A DNA stretch of 64,000 bases from Galeruca laticollis (lineage: Eukaryota; Arthropoda; Insecta; Coleoptera; Chrysomelidae): contig OY998185.1 in NCBI GenBank assembly GCA_963921935.1, forward strand, positions 63,193,717 through 63,257,716. Reading direction: 5' to 3'. A program made the translations under genes and the position numbers. The notes beneath the pieces were generated by a model. It saw nothing but the letters and a program-made list of their open reading frames with translations. It was not told the origin of the DNA and ran no database searches. Numbering within the stretch: the first letter of the stretch is position 1; each line of letters starts with the position of its first letter. Below are positions 33,966 to 44,039 of this stretch, piece after piece.

Positions 33966-34462
33966 TTGCTGTTAATTTTTGAATGAAAACAATATTGATG
34001 TTAAAATAATTACAATAATAATAATAATAATTTTCTCCTTTTTCAACATAAATAATTAAAATAATGGTAAAATATAATTTTTTCGCTCACCCTATATAAT
34101 GAGCGAATAATTTGTTTATTTGTTGGAGTGGTAGAAATTCAAACGTTTCTCACAACTTTTCAGTTGGTAGTCATGATCGATCTTTTGACATGACAGTTTA
34201 GTTATTCCTTTTATTAATGTGTAATGTTGCTAAGAAGCCCATGCTCGACCTTTAATTTGTCGGCATTTACATTTTCAAATTTTAAATGATTTTAATTATA
34301 TGTTTGTGGTTTTCATTTACATAATTTTGTGCTGTTATAGTTGATGAATATGCTTGAAGTTTCGAATATTTTCCATCAATACGTATAACCTCGCTAACAT
34401 TGTAAGTAAGGTTAGGTTTTTTCATTTATTCAAAACTTTTAAGTATTTAATTATATTGTGGC

Positions 34463-34500
34463 TCCCTGATGATGACAATATTCATTGTCGAAATATTGGA
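34463..34500 (+). ncRNA. Hammerhead-ribozyme-like motif (well-formed)
   Basis: Stem I TCC/GGA (34463-34465 with 34498-34500), core CTGATGA (34466-34472), extra T 34473, stem II GACAAT/ATTGTC with loop ATTC (34474-34489), GAA (34490-34492), palindromic stem III ATAT (34493-34496), cleavage position T 34497. All conserved core positions of a hammerhead are present. The very short palindromic stem III is the hallmark of dimer-type PLE ribozymes. Confidence 0.65.
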
Positions 34501-34678
34501 AATATAATGTTATAAGTGTACACGTTCGTTTTGCTGCTTCTCCCAAATAAATTGGTTTTTCGATTTTGTTTCTAACTAGTCAGCAAAAGACTACTTTCCA
34601 CTTTCTATATATATATAATAAAACTAGTGAATATTGGGGGATTGCAGCAAAAAAAAGATATACTCTTAGCGGAAAATG

Positions 34679-34716
34679 TCCAAGCTTTCGAGGATGATTG
34701 TCCTCATCATCAGGAA
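34679..34716 (-). ncRNA. Hammerhead-ribozyme-like motif (well-formed)
   Basis: Minus strand: stem I TTC/GGA (34714-34716 with 34679-34681, one wobble), core CTGATGA (34707-34713), extra T, stem II GAGGA/TCCTC (34690-34705), GAA (34687-34689), palindromic stem III AGCT (34683-34686), cleavage position T at 34682. The geometry is the same as at 34463 but the stems differ entirely, so base pairing is kept while sequence is not. Confidence 0.65.
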
Positions 34717-35065
34717 TACTCCGAGTTGAGGTTGGATTCCATTATGTTATATGAAAGTAAACTACGGATATTTAAAATGTGAAATAGTGAACTAACAATG
34801 GTTAAAATATAGTTTAAAATAGCACAATCACATTAAGATGACTAAAAAAGCCAACATCTAACACCATTTTGCAGACAAACGAACACGAGTGCTTTTTTTG
34901 TCAAAAGCCGGCCAGGAAATTTTTATTATATTATGGTATTAACTAGAAACCGTGAGTTTCATTTAAAACACTAAAATCAAGTAGGTTACCCTTTCAATTA
35001 TCATAGATAAAAAGCAATGTCTCTCACTTCAACCAAAGAATACACCAACCAACAAGAAGCGAAAC

Positions 35066-36140
35066 CCGGCGTAAATCCTTTGATGTTTTGGGGGCAAAAT
35101 TTCGTGACCTTCAAACTGACGTTGACAGATAACTGACCATCGTTACTTGATTTTACACTAAGAAAAGTGTTCAAAAAATGTAAATTAAATCTTACCTACA
35201 CGCAAAAAAGTGAAACCAAAGAATTTCAAATAATTATTGTTTATTTTTATGGCTTGCTTCGAAAATTTTTTAATTTTCAAAGAAATATTTAAGCATCCAA
35301 CCGTGTAATATTTTGAATGTTGGTTGATAATTAGTGAAAACTCATTTAATATGAAGAAATACCAAAGTTTAATTTTCACAATAGGTGTGTTGAACTTAAT
35401 TTATGAATTGTTAAAGTTAATTTAACAGCTAAACAAACAATGTGAAAAATATACTTTAACAATTCTTCATACATACAGTTTTAGCTTCTGTTTTTGGAGT
35501 TCCATCCATTATTAAAAATAACGAGCTATTGTTTAACCAAATGATTTTCATTTTCTATATTGTTATCGAAATTATATGTGTAAGTATGTAAGTAGGTAGG
35601 TAGGTAGTAGTATGTAGGATAGGGTGAGTATAAAAACCAATACAATAATATAGATTATATATTTAGAATACCAGTTTACAATAGAAACAATTTCAGTAAA
35701 TGATGATATAAAATTACAATAAGTATGGTACTTGAATACAAAATTTTTATAATTGATATATTTAAAAGTTACACCTCACCAGATTCTGAATTAAATATTT
35801 TACAAGAGAAAATCTACTGATGTATGTGACAAAGAAGTTATAAAAAAGTAGCGACAGTAAGCTTTTCTGCATAGTTATCGAAGTTTTGTTGCGTTTTTCG
35901 TTATTATCATATTTTGAGCTTTTTTCTGGTTGAACAGTTTATACTGTTTTTCTGGTAATCCCTCCAATTAATATTACGATATAACTTAGACACACATAAT
36001 ATAGTACTTCTTGTGGCACTAGCTTATTTTTTGTGATCGCTTGTAAAGGATAATTTGTATGCTTATTTCGTGGATGATCCTCCAATACTTGAGAAGGGAA
36101 CTTTGTTACTATCCCCAAGGACGATGTTAGGTATGTGTAA
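35066..36140. other. Left half of the P-like element, no gene recognised
   Basis: Contains a (GTAG)n-type run near 35585-35610 and no supported coding frame. On the minus strand it is the 3' flank of the THAP transcription unit. Confidence 0.55.
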
Positions 36141-36141
36141 T

Positions 36142-38937
36142 TTATTGAGATGAATGTCCCACTTGCTCAAACGGCATGGTATCTGTAATTATAAAAATAA
36201 TTGTAATAAACAGCAATTCCAAATAACCAGTTCAAAAAATGTCAAGCATTCTTAGATTTGTCACTCTACACTCTAAAGAATACATAACATTGCAATTCTA
36301 TACAGCTGTTTAAATACAAAGCATATGGCGATTCACCGATAGGCTAAACGCAATCTAATTATAAGAAAGCCATCTATTTTGATGCATATTATCTACAAGA
36401 GTTGTATCTAAACGATGATTATATTTACCAAGAGATAAAGAAGCATCACCAATATGTCTTGTTGTGGCTTGAGACGAATGTCCCACTTGCTCAAACGACA
36501 TGGTATCTGTAATTATAAAAATAATTGTAATAAACATCAATTTCAAATAACCAGTTCAAAAAATGTCAAGCATTCTTAGATTTGTCACTCTACACTCTAA
36601 AGAATACATAACATTGCAATTCTATACAGCTGTTTAAATACAAAGCATATGGCGATTCACCGATAGGCTAAACGCAATCTAATTATAAGAAAGCCATCTA
36701 TTTTGATGCATATTATCTACAAGAGTTGTATCTAAATGATGATTATACTTACCAAGAGATGGAGAAGCATCACCAATATGTCTTTTGGCGGCTTCAGATG
36801 AATGTCCCACTTGCTCAAACGGCATGGTATCTGTAATTATAAAAATAATTGTAATAAACAGCAATTCCAAATAACCAGTTCAAAAAATGTCAAGCATTCT
36901 TAGATTTGTCACTCTACACTCTAAAGAATACATAACATTGCAATTCTATACAGCTGTTTAAATACAAAGCATATGGCGATTCACCGATAGGCTAAACGCA
37001 ATCTAATTATAAGAAAGCCATCTATTTTGATGCATATTATCTACAAGAGTTGTATCTAAACGATGATTATATTTACCAAGAGATAAAGAAGCATCACCAA
37101 TATGTCTTGTTGTGGCTTGAGACGAATGTCCCACTTGCTCAAACGACATGGTTTCTGTAATTATAAAAATAATTGTAATAAACATCAATTTCAAATAACC
37201 AGTTCAAAAAATGTCAAGCATTCTTAGATTTGTCACTCTACACTCTAAAGAATACATAACATTGCAATTCTATACAGCTGTTTAAATACAAAGCATATGG
37301 CGATTCACCGATAGGCTAAACGCAATCTAATTATAAGAAAGCCATCTATTTTGATGCATATTATCTACAAGAGTTGTATCTAAACGATGATTATATTTAC
37401 CAAGAGATAAAGAAGCATCACCAATATGTTTTGTTGTGGCTTGAGACGAATGTCCCACTTGCTCAAACGACATGGTATCTGTAATTATAAAAATAATTGT
37501 AATAAACATCAATTTCAAATAACCAGTTCAAAAAATGTCAAGCATTCTTAGATTTGTCACTCTACACTCTAAAGAATACATAACATTGCAATTCTATACA
37601 GCTGTTTAAATACAAAGCATATGGCGATTCACCGATAGGCTAAACGCAATCTAATTATAAGAAAGCCATCTATTTTGATGCATATTATCTACAAGAGTTG
37701 TATCTAAACGATGATTATATTTACCAAGAGATATAGAAGCATCACCAATATGTCTTGTTGTGGCTTGAGACGAATGTCCCACTTGCTCAAACGACATGGT
37801 ATCTGTAATTATAAAAATAATTGTAATAAACATCAATTTCAAATAACCAGTTCAAAAAATGTCAAGCATTCTTAGATTTGTCACTCTACACTCTAAAGAA
37901 TACATAACATTGCAATTCTATACAGCTGTTTAAATACAAAGCATATGGCGATTCACAGATAGGCTAAACGCAATCTAATTATAAGAAAGCCATCTATTTT
38001 GATGCATATTATCTACAAGAGTTGTATCTAAATGATGATTATACTTACCAAGAGATGGAGAAGCATCACCAATATGTCTTTTGGCGGCTTGAGATGAATG
38101 TCCCACTTGCTCAAACGGCATGGTATCTGTAATTATTAAAATAATTGTAATAAACAAATAAACAAAATGCCAATAAGGTATTAATGAATCCTGTTGAAAA
38201 GTTATAATTAATTCTGCACTAAGGTGGCAAAAATAAGTATCAATAACAACTGATTGTAATATTTACTTAAATTTAATATTTACCAGACTGAATAGCTATT
38301 TTTGTTGGTGGATCGCTCAATAAAACATGGCCCTTGCGTTTTAACCATGGAAATATTGTAGGCACAGCTTGAAGACATAGGTACTTTTTACGTCCCCTTT
38401 TGGAAATAAATTTATCCTCAAAGTGGAGTTGACATAACTTATAATTGTTATGTAAAGAGTCTAGGGTTTTTTCAAACAAATCTCCACGGTTACATGCATC
38501 CAACCATAACTGTGCTCTAAAATGTAAATAAAGCTAAGTAAGTATATTTATATTTTTATTTATCATATGTGTATAAAAGAAATAAACTACTACCAATTTA
38601 TATTGATTATTGTGTATTATTATTCAACATATTCAAGCTGAACTCATCAGCAGTGACGCTTATTGTAGTGTATTCCTTGATTGTGTTATTATTATTTATG
38701 TTATCAAAGACACAGAGAAAGAGGAATGTTAACACTCAAAACATAGATTCGCGCAACTTACAATGTATAGGTGCAATGGAAGAATAACATATTTAAAAAA
38801 AGAAATATATATCTATAATTTATTGCATATAGAAACAATTCCTCTTACCTTACAGGATCTTTAGGAAATCTAAACATAGTTGTTCCGTCTCCATCTCTTG
38901 AATGACACCCACGAACTGCACAAGTTCTTGGCGCCAT
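36142..38937 (-). CDS. THAP-domain protein with tandem exon array
   Basis: Exon 1: 38937-38849 (ATG in a good context, GTT-ATG-G; donor GTAAGA). Exon 2: 38516-38284 (acceptor TTTTAG, donor GTAAAT). Together they encode a complete THAP zinc finger: C6-x4-C11, F-P-K at 24-26, W34, C58-x2-H61 and A-V-P-T-I-F at 80-85. Exon 2 ends in phase 1. It can join any of six 78-bp exons (38126-38049, 37802-37725, 37478-37401, 37154-37077, 36830-36753, 36506-36429), each phase 1 at both ends, or the terminal exon 36182-36142, which ends in TAA. All six included would give 276 residues; direct joining to the terminal exon gives 120. THAP domains bind DNA; in P elements they bind element ends. The array peptide contains F-E-Q-V-G-H-S-S-Q-A, function unknown. 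No catalytic domain is encoded. Splicing is inferred. Confidence 0.8.
36145..38157 (-). repeat. 324-bp tandem array, about 6.2 units, one 78-bp exon per unit
   Basis: The unit length is exactly 324 bp between all equivalent positions. Intronic and exonic parts are about equally conserved. Two unit types exist: one (38049, 36753 and the terminal exon) reads P-F-E-Q and, except in the terminal exon, A-A-K-R with donor GTAAGT; the other (36429, 37077, 37401, 37725) reads S-F-E-Q, A-T-T and donor GTAAAT. All acceptors are TAATTACAG. The array ends inside the terminal exon, where similarity stops right after TCATCTCAA. The repeated 60-63-codon frames are read-through of exon plus intron and are not separate genes. 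Confidence 0.92.
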
Positions 38938-39187
38938 AACTAATATAATAGTTTTTTAAACAATTAAAAACACAAACAAAATATATATTATTATATTGTA
39001 AATAAGGGAAAACCGTACAACAAAGAATATTCTTTGCTAAACAATGTAAACATGTAAACAATAAATGAATAAAATCACATGACATTGACAGATAACTGAC
39101 TCTCACTCAGACATGCGCACTTAGAAAATGAATTCTAAAATAGCACAAGTTTCGCTTCTTGTTGGTTGGTGTATTCTTTGCTTCAAC

Positions 39188-40141
39188 ATTAAAAAATAAA
39201 AGATAATAACAAAATGATGCGCAGTGTAAAAGTTAACAACGTTGCAGATTTGTCTTATAAAAAACAGTATACATTACAGACAATTTAAAACTTTTACAAA
39301 TAGAATAGAAAATGAAAATTTCACACACCTTACTTCACAATTACCAATTGTTATTTTTGGCGCCTAATTTTCTAGCTATTCAAACAGAATGCCTTTTTAA
39401 AAGAAAGGTCGGTTCTTAAAATCTACCTGGCCTTCTTGGGTATTATGCTTAAGTCAACTGTGGTAATTAGATTACGTTGGATTTCGAGAACATTTTTGGG
39501 ATACAATACTGATAAAAATCTGTTACTAAATAATTCAATTTACTTAAAATGTAATAATATTAAAGAGTATTAAGATATACAGAGTTAAGAGGTTTTATGT
39601 TTTTAATACATCACTTGCTGTGATATAAAAAGACAACGAAAATTGAAACAATAATTCTGAAAATAGAAATGATTTTATTTTTAATTTGGATACATATGAA
39701 TCCCAAATTTCGATAGTTTAACAGGTCAATTGTCATTATTCTTTCATTAATATGAATAAGATAATTTTTATGCATAAAAAAACTACATTAGGAGTGGGAA
39801 CAGTCCTTTTTTTAACCTTCCAGTGGTGGCGCCAAAGCTTGTTGCACCAGTGGTTGCGCTGGTCTCACAGACCGAATGGGGAGGGGGTGGGATTTTCTAC
39901 AAAAAAATTAAATGATTTTCAACAAAAGGTTCATTCAAGAAAGTGTACTACAATTAGGAATTAATTTTTTCAAATTTACACGTCAAATTTTTTTTGTTTT
40001 TTTAGTTATTTTTATTTATAATTTTTTATAAATAAACACCAACTTGGAAATTTAAACAATGATACGAATTATTGAGAAAAAAGACAATCGAAAACATACA
40101 AAAAAAAATATTGTCACTCCCGTAAAAAATTGTGAGTCAAT
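39188..40141. other. No gene recognised
   Basis: No supported coding frame. A G/C-richer patch near 39825-39890 gives short open frames without family features. Confidence 0.5.
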
Positions 40142-40342
40142 TTATTTCAATGGATTTCCATTGCATGTTGAACATATACCAATGAAGTGCTCCAGGCAGA
40201 TCAATTTTCCACATTAGCAGCAGGAAAATCTTGTTTTCCGATTCTTCTGCGTTTCATAAAAATTGCATCTTCCAGTTTTTTGTTGAAAGTTGTCATTTCC
40301 ATCGAAAGGAATTCCACAGATCTCTACTAATCTAGATACCAT
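40142..40342 (-). pseudogene. piggyBac transposase C-terminal cysteine-rich domain
   Basis: The minus-strand frame ends at TAA 40144-40142. It reads G-R-C-N-F-Y, T-R-F-S-C-C-stop-C-G-K-L-I-C-L-E-H, then I-C-S-T-C. The C-x2-C ... C-x4-H ... C-x2-C arrangement matches the cross-brace zinc domain at the very end of piggyBac transposases, which recognises element ends. One in-frame stop replaces a residue between Cys positions. The catalytic core is not found upstream. Confidence 0.6.
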
Positions 40343-41291
40343 AATTCGTCCTTCTCTTAAGGTCATTTCCAATTATTTCCACACTTTTCCATTGCACTGA
40401 CCATAGCTTCATTTTCTCTAACATGGGTTATTATACCTGGATAAAGATCACCCTGGAAATTGAGACAATGACGTGGCATCCTACTTCCAGAATCTCTTTG
40501 CCGGTTTTTAGTTTAGTCCGTTTGTGTTCATAGTGACCTGAGTTTTTGTTCTCCTTTCCCATCTTCTTATTTTTTTTAGTGTTGTAGTTTTTTACAATTT
40601 TTTCTTACTTTCTAGGTCAAGTATCTTTTGCTTCCGTTTCCGTTTTCTGTCTTCTTTATCATTGTTTATACTTTCTTCTTCGGCAGTTTTCTTTGAATAA
40701 TATTCACGCCAGGCATTCGATGTAGTGACAGACGGAATTTTCTCCTTTTTTCTCTTTGTCTGATTTTGAGAAATCGAGGAATCTGGCCAAAATAGGGCTT
40801 TTTTAAATGGACTTGGTACTTCAACACCTGGCAGAACTTTGGAGCATCGTTCATTTGTATCATGCCTATTCGTGTTTATGTCGACTTTTTTTCCCGGTGT
40901 TCGTTATTGACTTCTGATTTTGTCTACTATCAGTGCAAGAGGAATGTCGAATTCGCTGTCGGTATCGATGATACCAATTTGATCTTCTACAATAGGATTA
41001 GTGCTTCTACTAGAAATATTATCGTCAACTGAACACTTTCATTTATTTTCTAATGACTTTAACAATGGCACTAGTACCGAAACTATTTGATTCTTTTTCT
41101 GTTGAAGACATTTCTCGTATTTCGATACTTATATCATCATCAACAAAAATTATATTATTCAGATCATTTTCAATTGTATTCATAAGATTCTCATCAAAAA
41201 CTTCCCCTGTTTCCTCGTTTGTCAGTTGTGGCTCTGTTCTTTCAAAAGATGGACCTGTTTTTTTGAAAATTTTCAACCAAAGCTGATACAA
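40343..41291 (-). pseudogene. Broken acidic/lysine-rich coding region, probably transposon-derived
   Basis: Minus-strand frames show an acidic stretch (V-F-D-E-N-L-M-N-T-I-E-N-D, 41291-41043) and, near 40600-40760, I-P-S-V-T-T-S-N-A-W-R-E-Y followed by a Lys/Arg/Glu-rich helix. The latter pattern is common in C-terminal tails of pogo-like transposases; the context next to the piggyBac-like zinc domain leaves origin open. Multiple stops and frameshifts. Confidence 0.35.
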
Positions 41292-41459
41292 CCCTCTATT
41301 TTCTATGTCGGAGTGCCATTCCTTTCCTTTAAGGTTATAAAAATCTGCGTGTAATTGAGCTTCGATTTCATTTTCAATAAAGTGTAGATGGTCAACAATT
41401 TTATTGCCGATTAATTTATTGTCACTCTTTGGCGTTGACTCTGCCCTATTGATATTAAG

Positions 41460-41815
41460 CTCACTAAAGCCAGTACAACGGGTGCTGTGGTACTTGAAGT
41501 ACTAAATTTTTTTCATTTCTGGAGAATTTTCAGTTTTTTAGCACGATACAGCCTCCAGAGAGTATACGATTGATCAACTTTATGAATAAGTATTGTTCAA
41601 GGTGTCTCACAAATGTACCCTATTGATTTTCAGTTGACTAGAGCGAGTACAGCGGGTCCTATAAAACTAGATATACTAAATTTTTGGAGAAATTTCGGTT
41701 TGTTAGCACGATACATCCCCCGAAGTGTATACAAGTAATAATTTTATGATAGAATATTGTTCAGGGCCACATATGCGGAAAAGTTAGTTTTAATCTTTGA
41801 AACCGTTCATTTTTT
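41460..41815 (+). mobile_element. TR element fragment (right end, about two monomers)
   Basis: Starts mid-monomer and contains monomer starts near 41529 and 41701. It ends like other copies with GCGGAAAAGTTAGTTTTAAT and AACCGTT. The left end is missing. Confidence 0.85.
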
Positions 41816-42088
41816 GTATATTTTCAGTTCTAAATGCTTTTGTCGCTTTTTCCAACTATTTTTCAGGGCTATAAAAAAACCACATTAAGTGGTTGGAGAA
41901 TATGAGTCGAGTTAGGGTGTAAACTTATTAAAATTATATTCTTTTCTCTACAAAAATCACTTAATGGAGACGTGATTGTGATTTGTGACCATCTGCATAC
42001 AAAATAACTGGAAATTGATTTTCTGATATATTAACCAGGGATAGAATAATTAAAAAAAATCAAAAAATTCCCCCTTAGTAAAAAAATT

Positions 42089-43026
42089 ATGTACTTGCAC
42101 CGATATGTGGACGACATTTCAGCTAGCTTCATCGGTACAAATAGACAATTAGTGAGCTTCATTACTTACATAAACTGGATTCACAATAATATTAAATTTA
42201 CCGTAGAGCTTGAACAAAATAAATCTATAAACTTTCTAGACCTTACAATTTCAAATATAAATAATAAACATGATTTTTCTATATTTCATAAACCATCACA
42301 TACAGATATTACAATTCATAATAGTTCGGTCCACCCATTCAGTCATAAACTAGCAGCTTTCAATAGTATGATACACAGACTCTTAACAGTCCCATTAAAT
42401 ATTAATAATAATTATACCAAAGAATTAAATATCATAAAACAAATAGCAGTTAATAATAATTACGATCCAAATTTAATTGACAATATCATAAATAAAAAGA
42501 TAAAAAAAACAGATTTTAGAACAAGTATTACCTTCAGATAAAAATAATAATAAACAATTTAAAAGCTTAACATACTTTGGAACATCATCCTTAAAAATTA
42601 ATTCATTTTTAGAAACTTTAGACATGAATATTTCCTTTAAAACTGATTATAATTTATCCAAATTCATTAAAAATAATAAATCTAAATCTTCAAAATTAAA
42701 CAAATCAGGAGTTTATAAATTAAAATGTAGTAATGACAACTGTGATAAGATTTATATCGGTAGAACTTTTAGAAATTTTGAAACTAGAATTTCGGAACAC
42801 AAACGTAGCTATGACAACAAAAAATTAGATTCTAACTATTCGAATCATTTATTAGAAAACCAACACATTTTCGACTCAAATTTTGAAATTCTTCATGTAG
42901 TCGGTAAATCCTTTAGTTTAAATTTATTAGAGGCCCTCGAGATTAACAAAAATAAATATTCAGGTAATCTCCTTAACGACCAAATATATATCAATCAGTC
43001 TCGTTTATTAAACCTTTTTACCTATA
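42089..43026 (+). pseudogene. PLE fragment: RT motif C to GIY-YIG end
   Basis: Begins at H-R-Y-V-D-D-I (RT motif C) and continues through the thumb-like region (I-N-F-L-D-L-T-I, H-K-P-S-H-T-D). After a frameshift near 42540 it resumes as the GIY-YIG nuclease G-V-Y-K-L-K-C-x5-C-D-K-I-Y-I-G-R-T with E-H-K-R. The RT fingers and palm A/B are absent. It forms its own subfamily, distinct from the 31-34 kb and 47-50 kb elements. Confidence 0.85.
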
Positions 43027-43180
43027 AGATAGCTTCATGTTATGTGGTCTCTGATTGTTATCCAATGATAGTAAAAAGGAATAAATCTCACCAAAATGAT
43101 TGATATCTGTTTTTTTATTTATGCAATTGCTTGACTGTGAGATAAAGGCCACTTCTAAGAAGGTTTTCTTGGTTTTATGT
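43027..43180 (-). pseudogene. C-terminal PLE fragment of another subfamily
   Basis: Minus-strand T-F-L-E-V-A-F-I-S-Q-S-S-N-C-I-N-K-K-T-D parallels F-L-E-M-A-F-I-F-Q-S-N-N-C-M-N-K-K-T-D of the 31-34 kb element. It is wedged directly against the previous, oppositely oriented PLE. Confidence 0.75.
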
Positions 43181-43299
43181 AAATAAGTAGCCAGCTCAGT
43201 GGCAGATGTTGACTTCCTCATGTCCGCTATCATTGATTCGTCACAGAGAAACATCACTATAGCTAGAGCTACTAACATTATTACTAATTATATACATAA

Positions 43300-43852
43300 A
43301 CCACACCAAAATTCGGTTTTTCGCGATCTTCTATAGAAATCGAAAACGTTTCTTAAAGACAACCCCAACTTAATTCTTACCCAATCGGATAAGGGTAATG
43401 TAACAGTGATCATGAATAGGGAACAGTACCTTGACCTTTCAAATGATATTATTCTTAACAACTCTTCATATGTTGAATTACCAAAAGATCCCACCTCTTC
43501 AATTCAAAGAAAGGGAAATTCTCTAATTAAATCTCTTTTTGACCCAAAACAAATCGATTCAACGATAAAAAAGAGATCCATAAGTTTTAATGGTGTTTCA
43601 CCAAAATTCTATGCGCTCCCCAAAGTACATAAACCTGTTTTAGCAGTAAGACCGATTGTCGCTTCAATAGGGGCACGCAACCAACACATTTTCGACTCAA
43701 ATTTTGAAATTCTTCATGTAGTCGGTAAATCCTTTAGTTTAAATTTATTAGAGGTCCTCGAGATTAACAAAAATAAATATTCAGGTAATCTTCTTAACGA
43801 CCAAATATATATCAATCAGTCTCGTTTATTAAACCTTTTTACCTAGAAGATA
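43300..43852 (+). pseudogene. Chimeric PLE fragment: RT N-terminus joined to a GIY-YIG tail
   Basis: 43380-43670 reads T-Q-S-D-K-G-N-V-T-V-I-M through P-K-F-Y-A-L-P-K-V-H-K-P-V-L-A-V-R-P-I-V-A-S (RT fingers). At about 43678 it jumps in frame to a near-exact copy of 42860-43026 (the GIY-YIG C-terminus). The palm and most of the nuclease are missing, so the 146-codon open frame 43406-43846 is a deletion or template-switch product. Confidence 0.8.
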
Positions 43853-44039
43853 GCTTAGCAACATTTGTAGTGAATGAATTTCCAGGTAATTTCTTTCAAT
43901 ACCTTTGTTAACGTTAGTAAATAGAATTCTGTATTTATGCACTGTATATATTGAGACATTTTTACATTAAACCTTCATTCGTTTTGACAAAGCTACTGTG
44001 TTAGTGAAACGCGTCAACAAGATTAAATTGAACATTAGT

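Larger units (their letters stand above)
30773..34251. mobile_element. Penelope-like element with head-to-head inverted partial copy
   Basis: The left arm 30773 to about 31855 and right arm about 33289-34251 are reverse complements, starting AGGTCGAGCATTGGC on the left and ending with its inverse on the right. The left and middle part is the minus-strand element with its coding region. The right arm repeats only its 3' part (C-terminal coding end and 3' UTR) in plus orientation. The junction at about 33290 removes the 5' end of the main copy. Such inverted partial copies are typical of Penelope elements. Confidence 0.88.
34252..35033. other. PLE-end debris between two mobile elements
   Basis: It holds two hammerhead-like motifs (listed separately) and, at 34925-34980, the terminal boxes TATTAACTAGAAACCG and GTGAGTTTCATTT of the PLE family found at 45.9-50 kb. 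No coding sequence. The last seven bases, CTTCAAC (35027-35033), are the left target duplication of the P-like element. Confidence 0.65.
35034..39180 (-). mobile_element. P-like THAP transposon, 4147 bp
   Basis: Perfect 32-bp terminal inverted repeats (35034-35065 and 39149-39180) start CAAAGAATACACC, and each is flanked by the same 7-bp CTTCAAC (35027-35033, 39181-39187). Subterminal TTGACAGATAACTGAC occurs at both ends (about 35112 and 39085) in the same orientation. A THAP-domain gene on the minus strand starts near the right end. Long (~31-bp) TIRs plus an N-terminal THAP DNA-binding domain are what P elements have; their usual target duplication is 8 bp. No transposase catalytic region is visible, so the copy should be non-autonomous. 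It lies in the ds 5' intron, on the same strand as ds. Confidence 0.85.

Noticed and set aside
36355..38157. Six repeated 60-63-codon ORFs as a tandem gene family
   Set aside because: They read through a splice donor into intron sequence; the exon boundaries and phases explain the conserved part better than independent genes do.
35585..38157. CRISPR-like repeat-spacer array
   Set aside because: The 324-bp units are uniform head-to-tail repeats with no unique spacers, in a eukaryotic intron.
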